Origin: a virus
Virus record (IMG/VR): IMGVR_UViG_3300044730_000471
Location: 1-37,811 of that record
Direction: 5' to 3' (one strand)
Length of the DNA: 37,811 nucleotides
The translations under genes and the position numbers were made by a program. This document shows, piece after piece, positions 14,370-23,178 of the stretch (within the stretch, counting starts at the first letter, position 1; each line of letters opens with the position of its first letter). The notes under the pieces were generated by a model. The model saw nothing but the letters and a program-made list of their open reading frames with translations. It was not told the DNA's origin and searched no databases.

Positions 14370-15988
14370 TTGATATTGTCTTGAGTCAGTAGCCTATCTT
14401 CATCCTGAGCCAATATAAACGGCTCACTATCTAAATCGAGTATAGAAGGTAGGCAATTAGCATCCACGCCAATACAGACCGTCTTACGCACCTTATCGAG
14501 CTTATTATATAAGTCGATAGTTAACGCACCTAAATCGTCGGCGTTATCGTATTCAATAGTAGGAAATTCGTTATCCGCTGGGAAAACCGTGTCGCCGTTT
14601 ATGTAGCAATTATCGAAATAGAAAACAATCGAAAGGAAATCAAAAACGTATTCGGGCAAGCGCCCAAAATAATAACTTAATTTCTTTTTGCGGTCTACGA
14701 ATGAAGCCTGCCAACGCCCCGAAGCATATCTAAATAAATCGGTATCGGTATCGTATTGCGCTTGAAAGCGTCGCCCCTCTAATCGAATGCCGGGTAAAAA
14801 CGATGTACCATTGAAGCCTAAACCAAATTGATTTTCGCCGTTACACCCTTCAATCTTAAAGAATCTACAATCGTCTGAATAATCCCCGATGCTGATTAGG
14901 TCGCTGTACATATCGTACTTAGCTGAGTTCTTATCTACGCGAACGGTTATACGCTTAACTGTTATTTCGCCGTCAAGCGAAGCACCAAACTGAGAGCCTA
15001 ATAAACTTACTTGTCCGCTTTGAGTTACTGTGATTGTAAAGTTGTAAGTGCCTGACGCACTTATTCCGCTGCCATAATTAAGCCCATCAACTCGCAGCCT
15101 TAGTCGCGCATTGCTTATCGATTCGACTTCAATCTCTACATAGTAAGTCGTGTCCTCGCATAGCTCTGTAATGGATACAAGCTCGGCTTCATTGCCTATT
15201 ACAGTCAAATCAATTTGAGCCTCGCCATTGCCAACGTTCCAATTATCAGTTCCTGCTATTGGGTTCGAAGTCCAGCCAACTGGAATGCGTGGCACGCTGT
15301 TGAAATATGGATTGTAAATGAAATACTGACCGCAAGTATTGGTACAATAATCCGCAATCGCTAATCGATAGCAGCCTGCCTCGATATCATAATCAGCCAT
15401 GTTGATTGCACTGGTTAGGTATTGGTTATTAACAGTACCAGTTAAGTCGAGCCTTTTAACTACTGCCAACGTAGTCGCATCCACAATGCCAGCGAATAAT
15501 GCGCCGTTTGGAATAGGCTGAAAGTTGTCAACTGAGAATGAACCATCGAACGGCTGTGCGCCGTTTGTAAAAGTAATGCCTACAATCCCAGTAGTTAAAT
15601 CGAATGTGGTTAAGTATATTTTGTGAGTTCCTTGTGTTGTTATGGTTTCCGTTGTACCTGAAACAATTGAAACATTCAGCTCGCCAACAATATCGTAAAC
15701 GGTTACAGTAAGCAAAAAATATTGCACCACATCAAACCGAGCATAAAAAGCTACATAACTTCCCGTACTTGTTCCATTCGCAGTTATTGTCGAACCGCTT
15801 TGAGTCCAATCAGCAATAACCGTTTCAAAAGTCCTATCGGCAAATTCACATTGACCAGCTTCGAGCTGCCAAAATAGTTGGTCATTGAAATCCACCAACT
15901 GCGAATATTCCGAGCCACAGCCCTCGCAGCCTTCAGGCAAAACAGAATTGAAGATAATCGGTTGATTAGGTATCGAGGTATAACTCAT
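14354..15988 (-). CDS. Tail structural protein with jelly-roll-like modules
   Basis: This 544-residue protein is beta-rich. Two segments (about 55-165 and 230-360) look like carbohydrate-binding-type jelly rolls, with SGSTITANGTSTGSYVAF and ATTYYVEIEVES-like strands, and are separated by cysteine-rich linkers (CEGCGSEYS; CTNTCGQYF). The C-terminal part is followed by a long acidic tail. Positioned after the tape measure and the 657-residue gene, it is probably part of the distal tail. It overlaps the upstream gene by 4 nt. Confidence 0.65.
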   Translation of the reverse strand: MSYTSIPNQPIIFNSVLPEGCEGCGSEYSQLVDFNDQLFWQLEAGQCEFADRTFETVIADWTQSGSTITANGTSTGSYVAFYARFDVVQYFLLTVTVYDIVGELNVSIVSGTTETITTQGTHKIYLTTFDLTTGIVGITFTNGAQPFDGSFSVDNFQPIPNGALFAGIVDATTLAVVKRLDLTGTVNNQYLTSAINMADYDIEAGCYRLAIADYCTNTCGQYFIYNPYFNSVPRIPVGWTSNPIAGTDNWNVGNGEAQIDLTVIGNEAELVSITELCEDTTYYVEIEVESISNARLRLRVDGLNYGSGISASGTYNFTITVTQSGQVSLLGSQFGASLDGEITVKRITVRVDKNSAKYDMYSDLISIGDYSDDCRFFKIEGCNGENQFGLGFNGTSFLPGIRLEGRRFQAQYDTDTDLFRYASGRWQASFVDRKKKLSYYFGRLPEYVFDFLSIVFYFDNCYINGDTVFPADNEFPTIEYDNADDLGALTIDLYNKLDKVRKTVCIGVDANCLPSILDLDSEPFILAQDEDRLLTQDNINLYQE

Positions 15989-17958
15989 GGCAAAAGTTTA
16001 TTTGAACGTAATTCGAATTGCGCATTCTTGCGCATCACTGATTCAATCTGAATGTTTTTAATGTAGGTAGGTGAAACGGCGAGCGCGTCGTCTTTGCGCC
16101 CTAATAAGATAGGCTTCGAGGTTTCGCTTGTTATCGCGTTTATTTCTGCCATGCTTAACGGGCGCTTAAACTTGTATAGGTAGGCTTGCACATCATTAAT
16201 ATCTACGGGCTGTAAATCGGGGCTTTGAAAATTTGAACCCGAGCCGCTGAATAATGTAGAATTTGCAAAGCCTGAAAGAATGCGCATATACATCGGACCA
16301 ACCGTAGAAGCTCCCGTTACATCCGTATAAATTCTTTCGCCTTGATTACAGTAAAATGTAGCGGTTGCAGTAGCTAATAAATTTACATTGCCTGTTACCG
16401 GCGTGCCGTTCACTTCTTGAATAACAGCCGAACCGTCTGGCTCGTATCTTTTGATTTGTGCTATTATTGTTCTGTTTCCAAACGCGCCCGTAAGCTGGTC
16501 AAGAAAAAACGAAACGTTAAACGTATAAATACCGCTAAATGGTATGCGATAAAATTGACCGTTTAAATTGTTTCCAACGTCCGATAACTCATTATTCCAA
16601 TCAGGGAAAACGCCGTTAAACTCACTAAATGAAGTTGCGGTTGTGTTTATAATTTCCCAATCTTGAACGGGCGTAACAAATACAGTAGCACTAAACGGCG
16701 TTAGAGTTGGGTCGCCTTGATTAAAAAACCCATTCAGCGAATTAGGAAAGCCATTTAACCAATTACCCGAAACGGATTCATTCGAAAAGTTTAGGTTATA
16801 AAATGGAATGGTTAGCCCCGGCAAATTATAGAAACGAGCCGAAAACGAATTAGGCGAAAAGCCGCTATCGTAATTACTTTGAATTATTACGGGCGACAAT
16901 TCATGGTCTTGACTATTGTAACGTAATATATCCTCAATAACGTTATGGTCAAATATTACGTCGCTCGTTTTTAAGTTAAGTACGTTCGATGTATTGCACT
17001 CTCCAACGAATCCAAACGTTTCATCTCTAAAGCCTAAGAATTGTGGCTGTGGAAATAGGCAAAAGCCTTCACCGCCGTTGCACTCATTCGGGAATAGGTA
17101 AGGGTTTGCGCCAAAGTTAACCGAAGCATATAGCCGCGTTGTATCGAACTTCATTTCGATATCGGGTTGGTCGTATAAACTAACCGAAGGCGTGATTTGT
17201 TGGAAGTAGCTAACGGGTTCAATGCGTAACAAAGGGCGACCGTTCGCTTGCCTTTCGAAGCCCATGCCGAGGTTTAACTTTTGCTTCAGCACTAAATAAA
17301 CTTGCTCGAATGTGGCGAACATTTCTAAATCTGTTTTCGTGCGCAATACATTACCCTGCGTATAAACAGTCGTATCGAAATTAGGATTCGAATAAGCGAA
17401 TAGGTTAGAGCCAAAGTCTATTAAGCCATCGCTCATGCACGCTACCAAATGCGCAAACACATCATAAATGCCATAACCAAAAGCCCAGCTCGTATAATAA
17501 CTACCCGTTCCGGGGTCAAATACGTAAAGCCGTCTAACCGTTGGCGGTGTTATTGGGGTGTCATTCTTTGACCTTGTTAGGCGTAACGAAAACGGTATGC
17601 TCTTATTGTTGTTTATCTTAGTGCTGAATGTTTCATCGTACATTTTCGTTTTAACCTGACAGCGGTCTAAAATAAAGTTGCATTCGGTAACAATCAAATA
17701 GCCGTCAACTAAACGCTCCCAAGTACCCGAACTGCATAAGTATTGAACCGATAAGCGAACTAACTCACAATAACCCGAGGTTGCTAACTTATCGTACAAA
17801 TAGCCGAACACGTCGCCGCCAAAGATTAACTCATTATCAAAGGAAACTATACGCGCTCCTATCGCATCGTCCTCGGTTATATTTATCCCGAAATCTTCGG
17901 GGTTCAAAGGTTGACCCCTATCGAGGTTATCGATTAAAAACTTTAATTCAGATGCCAT
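15985..17958 (-). CDS. Distal tail / baseplate hub-like protein
   Basis: This 657-residue protein directly follows the tape measure gene, overlapping it by 16 nt, where siphovirus distal tail or hub proteins are usually encoded. The N-terminal third is mixed alpha/beta; residues 400-560 are rich in N, F, S and G as in beta-sandwich insertions. No peptidase or lysozyme motif was recognised. The assignment rests on order and size. Confidence 0.6.
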   Translation of the reverse strand: MASELKFLIDNLDRGQPLNPEDFGINITEDDAIGARIVSFDNELIFGGDVFGYLYDKLATSGYCELVRLSVQYLCSSGTWERLVDGYLIVTECNFILDRCQVKTKMYDETFSTKINNNKSIPFSLRLTRSKNDTPITPPTVRRLYVFDPGTGSYYTSWAFGYGIYDVFAHLVACMSDGLIDFGSNLFAYSNPNFDTTVYTQGNVLRTKTDLEMFATFEQVYLVLKQKLNLGMGFERQANGRPLLRIEPVSYFQQITPSVSLYDQPDIEMKFDTTRLYASVNFGANPYLFPNECNGGEGFCLFPQPQFLGFRDETFGFVGECNTSNVLNLKTSDVIFDHNVIEDILRYNSQDHELSPVIIQSNYDSGFSPNSFSARFYNLPGLTIPFYNLNFSNESVSGNWLNGFPNSLNGFFNQGDPTLTPFSATVFVTPVQDWEIINTTATSFSEFNGVFPDWNNELSDVGNNLNGQFYRIPFSGIYTFNVSFFLDQLTGAFGNRTIIAQIKRYEPDGSAVIQEVNGTPVTGNVNLLATATATFYCNQGERIYTDVTGASTVGPMYMRILSGFANSTLFSGSGSNFQSPDLQPVDINDVQAYLYKFKRPLSMAEINAITSETSKPILLGRKDDALAVSPTYIKNIQIESVMRKNAQFELRSNKLLP

Positions 17959-20348
17959 GAGTAACGCGAATCATTGCCGTTAATATTTATTACCGTGTTA
18001 TTGCGCTTTAGGTCGCGCCTCATGCCTTTAATTTCACGTTCCATAGATTTGCTATTTAATGAAGCATTGACGTTAATAGCGCGCTCCTTTTTGCCCATAT
18101 AATAGTTTAATGCAGGGCGTACATATCTTTCGTCTATTAAACGTTTAAACGCCGCGCTTGAGGTGTTTAAAGCATCGAGTTCAGAACGGTGGCGCGTTAC
18201 TGCATTGCGGTTAACAACAAACTCACCGCGTTCGGCTTCAATCAATGTACCGCCCGCTTCATGGCTTCGACCTCCAATAATACCACCTTTTTTATATTTC
18301 GGCAAAGGCTTAGATATAACAATACCCGCTTGTATTAAACCTTGCGCAAGAGCGAAGGCGCTGAAAGGTAAACCAAATGTTTGAGGGCTTGCGGCAATAG
18401 ACTTAGAAACCGCAATCGATGTATTTAACGCGATTTCAAATAATGCTGTGGCTCTATCTAACTTAGCTTGCTTAATTTTTTCGGCTGCTATTTTACGACT
18501 TGTTCTTAATTCGCTTGCCTCACGTTGGCGCTGTTTATCAAATTCGCTTTGCGCTGAATTATTGATAGCTTCTATTTCAGCTTGTGATTGCGCGTTAATT
18601 TGTTCAATACGAGCTTGCGATTGTTCTTTGTAAATATTTAAAAGACCTGAAATAATTTCACCCGTTTGTTGAGCTATTTGTATTATTTCCTCTAATTCAG
18701 CTTCGCGGTCTTTTTTGCGTTCGGCTGCGTTCTTTTCTCTAAATTCTTTTTTCTTATTGAATATCTCAAGTTCGGCTGCATTTGTAATAGCTTGTCGTTC
18801 GCTTTCGCCCGCCTTTATTATTTCGGTTTCTAATATCGAACCTTCGGTAACGCCTTTAAGTTTTTCGCGCTGGCTTAATTCGGAGGCATCCAATTGAGCT
18901 ATCGCCCTTTGTTGTATTAATTCTATTTCAGCATTGCTTACATCCTCAGCCGTTGCTAATCCTTGTTGGTTTAGTAATTGTATTTTACTAAACGCGGCTT
19001 CGGCTGCACTTACACGGTTCGCTGCTAATGTTTGAGCAAGTAACGTATCCTGTTTCAATAGTTCCTCGGTAACATTGCCCACCGCTATTTTAAGCGCGTC
19101 GTATTCCTTTTTCGTTTTCTCAGCCGCTTTTTGATTTCTCTTATTCGCTTGTTCAGCTTTATCGGCTAAATCGTTTTCGAACTCAATAATTTCAGCGATT
19201 GAATTAGTACGAATATTCGATGCCCGTTTTGCTCCAGCTTCGATAATTTGCGCTCTTTGTTCCTCAAATTTACGTTGCTCAATTTGTACCGAACCAATTA
19301 AATTACGTTCATCATCTGCGAACTTTTCTTGTATAGCTTTGATGTTTTCATTGTACTTTGTTCGTGCATCAGTTAGCTCACTTAAGGTTTGTAATTGATT
19401 CTTACGCAAATCCTCGTTAACCTTTACTTCGACTTCGGCACGTTTAGCAGTTGCATCCGTTATATTGCCTTGCGCTTTTGCTAACCTAATCGCTGCAAGT
19501 TCCTGCTCGGCTGCGGCTTCGGCAACGCTATTAGCTACGTTTTGGTTTGCTTCAGCAAGTTTGTTTGTTGCCTCGCTTGCGTCCTCGGTTGCTTCAGTAG
19601 ATGCGAATAACTTTTCAATTAGAAACCCTAAACCAACAACCAACGCGCCCACTCCAGTAGCCGCTAAAGCTATTCTAAAGGCTTTTACCGCGCCCGTAGA
19701 CGTTCCGACTACCGTTGTATAGATTGCCTGCTTTGCTGTTAATATAGCGGTTTTAATTGCGCTTTCCTCAAGTAGTAAATTTGCTATTTGCTGAACGCCG
19801 TTAGCGACCGCGATAGCGCCCTGAACTTTTAAAATAGCCTTTTGTAAATCTTCGCTCTCAGAACCAAACAACGCCGCCGCGCCTTGCGCAACCTCAAACC
19901 CCGCCGCTAAACCTTGCGTAGCTTGCACCGCTGCATCGAACTTAAACGTATCAGCGGCAAGGATTTTAACCCGTGCGCGCGTGTCGCCTATTTGGTCTTC
20001 GAGCCGTGAGGCTGCTATTAATAGCTGGTTAAACTCTTTGGTGTTATCCTTACCTTGTTGCTCGAGTAGTGTTAGTTCCTGTTTTAAGCCGCGTAGCTGA
20101 CCAGTTAAGCTCTTGCCACTTTTGGCTAACTTTTCGATAGCCGTCGTATTACTATCGAGCGCCTTTTTAACTTCGCCCCCACTAAATGCAGCGGCGGCGC
20201 TTTTGGCAGCATCTTTAAACTCGGTTGCAATCTTATCCGAAGCCTTTTGAGCCGACTTAACCGCCTCATTGTTTACTTCGTTTATCTTATTAACCGTGGC
20301 TTCGAGGTCGCCAGCGTCGGCTTTGTACTTAATTAAAACTTCAGCCAT
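17943..20348 (-). CDS. Tail tape measure protein
   Basis: I start at MAEVLIKYKADAGDLEATV (20348); an upstream in-frame ATG nine codons earlier lies within the overlapping chaperone frame. The 801-residue protein is almost wholly helical, rich in A, E, K and Q. A hydrophobic stretch near residue 240-255 (TGVGALVVGLGFLIEKLF) may insert in membrane, and a long coiled coil spans about 400-650. The length sets the tail length. It directly follows a frameshifted chaperone pair, which is diagnostic for tape measures of long-tailed phages. Confidence 0.93.
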   Translation of the reverse strand: MAEVLIKYKADAGDLEATVNKINEVNNEAVKSAQKASDKIATEFKDAAKSAAAAFSGGEVKKALDSNTTAIEKLAKSGKSLTGQLRGLKQELTLLEQQGKDNTKEFNQLLIAASRLEDQIGDTRARVKILAADTFKFDAAVQATQGLAAGFEVAQGAAALFGSESEDLQKAILKVQGAIAVANGVQQIANLLLEESAIKTAILTAKQAIYTTVVGTSTGAVKAFRIALAATGVGALVVGLGFLIEKLFASTEATEDASEATNKLAEANQNVANSVAEAAAEQELAAIRLAKAQGNITDATAKRAEVEVKVNEDLRKNQLQTLSELTDARTKYNENIKAIQEKFADDERNLIGSVQIEQRKFEEQRAQIIEAGAKRASNIRTNSIAEIIEFENDLADKAEQANKRNQKAAEKTKKEYDALKIAVGNVTEELLKQDTLLAQTLAANRVSAAEAAFSKIQLLNQQGLATAEDVSNAEIELIQQRAIAQLDASELSQREKLKGVTEGSILETEIIKAGESERQAITNAAELEIFNKKKEFREKNAAERKKDREAELEEIIQIAQQTGEIISGLLNIYKEQSQARIEQINAQSQAEIEAINNSAQSEFDKQRQREASELRTSRKIAAEKIKQAKLDRATALFEIALNTSIAVSKSIAASPQTFGLPFSAFALAQGLIQAGIVISKPLPKYKKGGIIGGRSHEAGGTLIEAERGEFVVNRNAVTRHRSELDALNTSSAAFKRLIDERYVRPALNYYMGKKERAINVNASLNSKSMEREIKGMRRDLKRNNTVININGNDSRYSWHLN

Positions 20349-20628
20349 TATGGTGTTGCTTATAGAACACCTCAAATTTAATCAAAAAAACGTCAATATC
20401 GGATTGCATCAATTCTTTAAACTCGAGAACATTACCGCCCGCGATGTGCATCACTTGTTCGCGGAACTTGTCTTGCGCTTGCTTTGCCCTTCGTCCCGGT
20501 GAGAACTCAGCGCCGCTAAGGTTTCGTGTAGCTTTTGTATTTGCACTCGGTTGTAATCCCATAATGTCGTTAACTCTTCGGGCGACAAACGTAACAAGGG
20601 TTTCAGCGGCTCTATATCCAAACCTGTA
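20341..20628 (-). CDS. T part of tail assembly chaperone, made by -1 frameshift (GT)
   Basis: This frame is open from the slippery site at 20628-20634 to TGA at 20343-20341 and adds 95 residues to the first 162 of the G-like protein, giving a fusion of about 257. The T segment starts YRFGYRAAETLV and ends KFEVFYKQHHNG. An internal ATG at 20562 exists, but the open frame extends back exactly past the slippery run. Such G/GT pairs bind the tape measure and load tail tube subunits, with the short and long forms made in a fixed ratio. Confidence 0.78.
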   Translation of the reverse strand, partial: YRFGYRAAETLVTFVARRVNDIMGLQPSANTKATRNLSGAEFSPGRRAKQAQDKFREQVMHIAGGNVLEFKELMQSDIDVFLIKFEVFYKQHHNG

Positions 20629-21113
20629 AAAAAATCGTGCGACCCCTCCTCTGCCATCGCTTCAAATAGTTTTAGTTTCGATTGGTGAATATCTGGATTA
20701 ATAACCGCGGGGTTTTCGTCCGAACGTATTACCCACGTTGCGGCAATGTTCAACAATAGGTCGCGGTGTATTACCGTATTTTGCCTTTCACGGATTACGT
20801 GTATGTATGTAGCAACTAAAGCGGCGTTGCGTGGGTTCGTTAAACCAGCGCCTAAAGCCTTTTCCATTTCGGTTAGTATTGCTTCCATTTCAGAACCCGA
20901 TAAACCGCTACTCAAGCGCTCAAGTAAACTCATGCTCATGGCAAAGCGTTCGAGTGGTAACGATGTTTCTTTAGGGAATCGATAGTAGCTAAAGCCGTCC
21001 TTTGTGAATAGTTGTACTAAGTTGTATTTCGGTAGTTCGGGGTTTGCCTTATTGCGCGAAAAAATTAATCGCAGTCGCGCGCCTAATTTGCTGAATGATG
21101 TGGTCAATGTCAT
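20451..21113 (-). CDS. Tail assembly chaperone, short form (G-like)
   Basis: This 220-residue helical protein lies directly before the tape measure, as G-type chaperones do. In its own frame it ends in a lysine/serine-rich tail. A run of seven T at codons 160-162 (GAT TTT TTT) permits a -1 shift into the overlapping T frame. The start region overlaps the preceding 87-residue gene by 65 nt. Not part of the virion if it behaves like its counterparts. Confidence 0.78.
   Translation of the reverse strand: MTLTTSFSKLGARLRLIFSRNKANPELPKYNLVQLFTKDGFSYYRFPKETSLPLERFAMSMSLLERLSSGLSGSEMEAILTEMEKALGAGLTNPRNAALVATYIHVIRERQNTVIHRDLLLNIAATWVIRSDENPAVINPDIHQSKLKLFEAMAEEGSHDFFTGLDIEPLKPLLRLSPEELTTLWDYNRVQIQKLHETLAALSSHRDEGQSKRKTSSANK
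20628..20634 (-). other. Slippery heptamer T7 for G/GT frameshift
   Basis: Codons GAT TTT TTT ACA give T TTT TTT in the X XXY YYZ register of the G-like frame. After a -1 slip the next codon is TAC (20628-20626) and the T frame is open for 95 codons. No strong stimulatory stem was found just downstream. Confidence 0.72.
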
Positions 21114-21312
21114 TGTTTACTTTTATGATGCTACCGCTACGTAGCTGTATTATGCAGTTTTCATCTTCGCCGCTGAATACGTGGCTTATATCGTTTACGT
21201 TAACGAGAACCTCAACAAACCCAATATCGCGCTCACTTAATTCGCGTAGGGTTTCATCCTCGGTATCGAGCGATTCGGTCAGGAACGCCTGGCAGAGGAT
21301 GAACCCAGTCAT
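21049..21312 (-). CDS. Small tail-module protein (87 aa)
   Basis: I prefer the ATG at 21312 (MTGFILCQAF), which lies 2 nt after the TAG of the preceding gene. An earlier in-frame ATG at 21339 would overlap that gene. The C-terminal half (CIIQLRSGSIIKVNNDIDHI) resembles small beta-hairpin proteins with a turn such as LRSGSxIxV. Function unknown. It overlaps the chaperone start. Confidence 0.65.
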   Translation of the reverse strand: MTGFILCQAFLTESLDTEDETLRELSERDIGFVEVLVNVNDISHVFSGEDENCIIQLRSGSIIKVNNDIDHIIQQIRRATAINFFAQ

Positions 21313-21314
21313 AT

Positions 21315-21533
21315 CTAACTCCAATAGTCGTGCGGGCATTCTGCATCTTTAACCCGCGTCTTAGCGGGTAGAAAACAACCGCACGCCGTACAAAGGTTTA
21401 AAGCCTTATTGCGATGCTGGCATAGGTTACAAATAGGCGTTCGCGTTTCGCTTAACTCGTTTGCTTCCTTGTTCGATGTTACCCAAAGATACCAGCCGTG
21501 AATTATTGATTTTATCCGTTGCATTCTACGCAT
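21315..21533 (-). CDS. Small zinc-ribbon protein (72 aa)
   Basis: The C-terminal half holds ICNLCQHRNKALNLCTACGC and later DAECPHDYW, with CxxC pairs that fit a zinc ribbon; the N-terminal part is basic and helical. Proteins with the ending CGC-(x)n-KxR-(x)n-CPxxxW are frequent in tail regions of Bacteroidota phages. It overlaps the upstream gene by 22 nt. Confidence 0.75.
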   Translation of the reverse strand: MRRMQRIKSIIHGWYLWVTSNKEANELSETRTPICNLCQHRNKALNLCTACGCFLPAKTRVKDAECPHDYWS

Positions 21534-21865
21534 TCCATTAAGTTAACTACTTCGGGTTCTTCGCTTATTATTTCAATGTTCGCCACGCTAAAGCTAATGC
21601 AGTCGTATTCCACTTCACAAATCGTAAACTTATTGCACCCAGCTAACTCGAGCGTATAGCCCTGCCCGTTATCTATCTTAGCGCCCGTAATGGTTAACAG
21701 CCCGTCAATATCGGATTCTGCGTTAAACACTTGCAGCTTATTCGTGGCATTGCTCTTTAACGTTATTGTGTAGTTAGTTTCGGGTTCTACAAATCCGAAC
21801 GCTATACCGCCATTACAGTAAGCTACTTGAATGCCTGAATCGAAACAAGGAGAACAAACGCTCAT
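21512..21865 (-). CDS. Small cysteine-rich virion-type protein (117 aa)
   Basis: This 117-residue beta-rich protein has eight cysteines, including MSVCSPCFDSG at the start and LMECVECNG at the end. It follows the terminase gene with a 4-nt overlap (ATGA) and precedes the tail chaperones, where a tail tube or tail terminator is often found. It is small for a tube protein. No family recognised. Confidence 0.6.
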   Translation of the reverse strand: MSVCSPCFDSGIQVAYCNGGIAFGFVEPETNYTITLKSNATNKLQVFNAESDIDGLLTITGAKIDNGQGYTLELAGCNKFTICEVEYDCISFSVANIEIISEEPEVVNLMECVECNG

Positions 21866-23178
21866 AGGTATCTTTTAAGTATTGCGTTTACAAAGTAACG
21901 AAAACAATCTAAAAAGTCGGCACGCTCAGAAATGTTTTTTCGATTGCTCTTTATTATTTGCCCTTCAGCGTTGCATTGCACTTGCTTAGCATCAAAAACA
22001 AAGCCCTTACAATTTTTACTATTAACGCGTATATCGAGTTTCTTTAGCGCGGTATTGCAATCAATACGGCTGTTAACGTGGCGCGGGTTTGCTGGTATTA
22101 TAATTTGGTTATCGGCTAACTTGAGGCGGCGTTTAATCTGAATGTAAGCGCTCGAGTTATCGCGCTCCTGTATTGTACCGCCTTTGCCCATTGCGTCGCC
22201 CGTTATGCGTATTAAGCCCGTTGGTATGTTCAATGCTTCGACCGCATCGCAGAACGCGTCTATCGAACCGCGCTCTATCTTTATTTCATCCACTACGGTA
22301 GCCGTGCTTCCAACGTTTTGAATAATCAAAGCGCATAACGGGTTAATATTGAAATCGACGCTTATAAACGTCGGTAAGTGCGCGTTGTGCGTTACACTAT
22401 CATCGATGTGCTTTTCGTCGCTCCAAGCGTATAGGAACGGGTTAGCAACGTCATCGAGTACATCCCAATCACCCTCGACAAATCGAGCGTATTGAATAGG
22501 TGGTAATTCCTTTAGCGCTTCGAGGTATTCAGGCGCGATGTGTGGGTTATCAGTTATACGGCTCGGTATGTAAGCCCAACGTTCGGGTAATGTGTTTTCG
22601 CGGTAACGGTTGTATATAATCGACTTAACCCAGTTTTGAGCAGGGTTGCACGTTGCGAGGCAAACGATAGGCGGCTTGCCGTGTGCCTTATTCCATGAGC
22701 CTATACGTTCCTGAACTTTGTAGAATGTTACTTCCTGTAATTCGTTTACTTCATCTAAGCCCGCGCCGTTAATCTCTAAACCTCGAAAGCGGTTAAGGTC
22801 TTTATCGTCGTCGAAACTTTCTGCCATAAACATAAGCTCCGAACCGTTTGTAAATGTTATAACGTTTGTTTCCCTATTCCAGTTCTTAACATAACTACTT
22901 ACGCCGTCCATCATTATCGAGGCAAAGCTCGGGAACGTGGTACGCTTTAAGTCGGGTAGGCTTTTACGAATAACCGCCCATCGGCTGCGCGGGTATGTTA
23001 AACAAAGCGATGTTAGTGTTAAAAGTAACCAATACGTTTTCCCGCCGCGAATCTTTGCCCCCACCCTTTCGAGCAGGGGCGGTTATCGTATAGCGCCCCC
23101 GAAGACAATTACTCTTTTGTCCCCGTTGGTCGCCATATCGAAGGCTGTTGTTTGTGTTTCAGTTAGCGTAAATTGCAT
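21862..23178 (-). CDS. terL: Terminase large subunit, interrupted in the Walker A codons
   Basis: The gene starts at 23178 (MQFTLTETQTTAF) and reads to DKRVIVFGGAIR, beta strand 1 plus the first half of the P-loop. It then meets TAA (23085-23083). The same frame resumes GGKTYWLL at 23046 and runs to 21862 with Walker B AGLDEVNE, nuclease motif ISVDFNINP, RITGDAMG and DFLDCFRYF. Removing 39 nt joins GGAIR to GGKT, a perfect GxxxxGKT, in a 425-residue protein of normal length. A GTG at 23064 could only start a 400-residue form that lacks the P-loop strand and the first P-loop glycine. I expect translational bypassing, or else a defective gene or a sequence error. Confidence 0.85.
23047..23088 (-). 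other. Candidate translational bypass element in terL
   Basis: Take-off codon CGA (23088-23086) is followed by TAA, then CCGCCC (23082-23077) pairing with GGGTGG (23066-23061) in a hairpin right after the stop. The landing codon would be CGC (23049-23047), readable by the same arginine tRNA if its anticodon is ICG, and decoding resumes at GGC. The gap is 39 nt counting the landing codon. The element lies in the most conserved codons of the gene, beside a homing endonuclease gene. T4 gene 60 has the same parts: matched codons, stop in a hairpin, linked endonuclease mobA. Confidence 0.65.

Noticed and set aside
23083-23178. Independent 31-codon gene before the terminase
   Set aside because: Its product ends in the exact first half of a terminase P-loop in frame with the rest, so it is the start of terL and not a separate gene.
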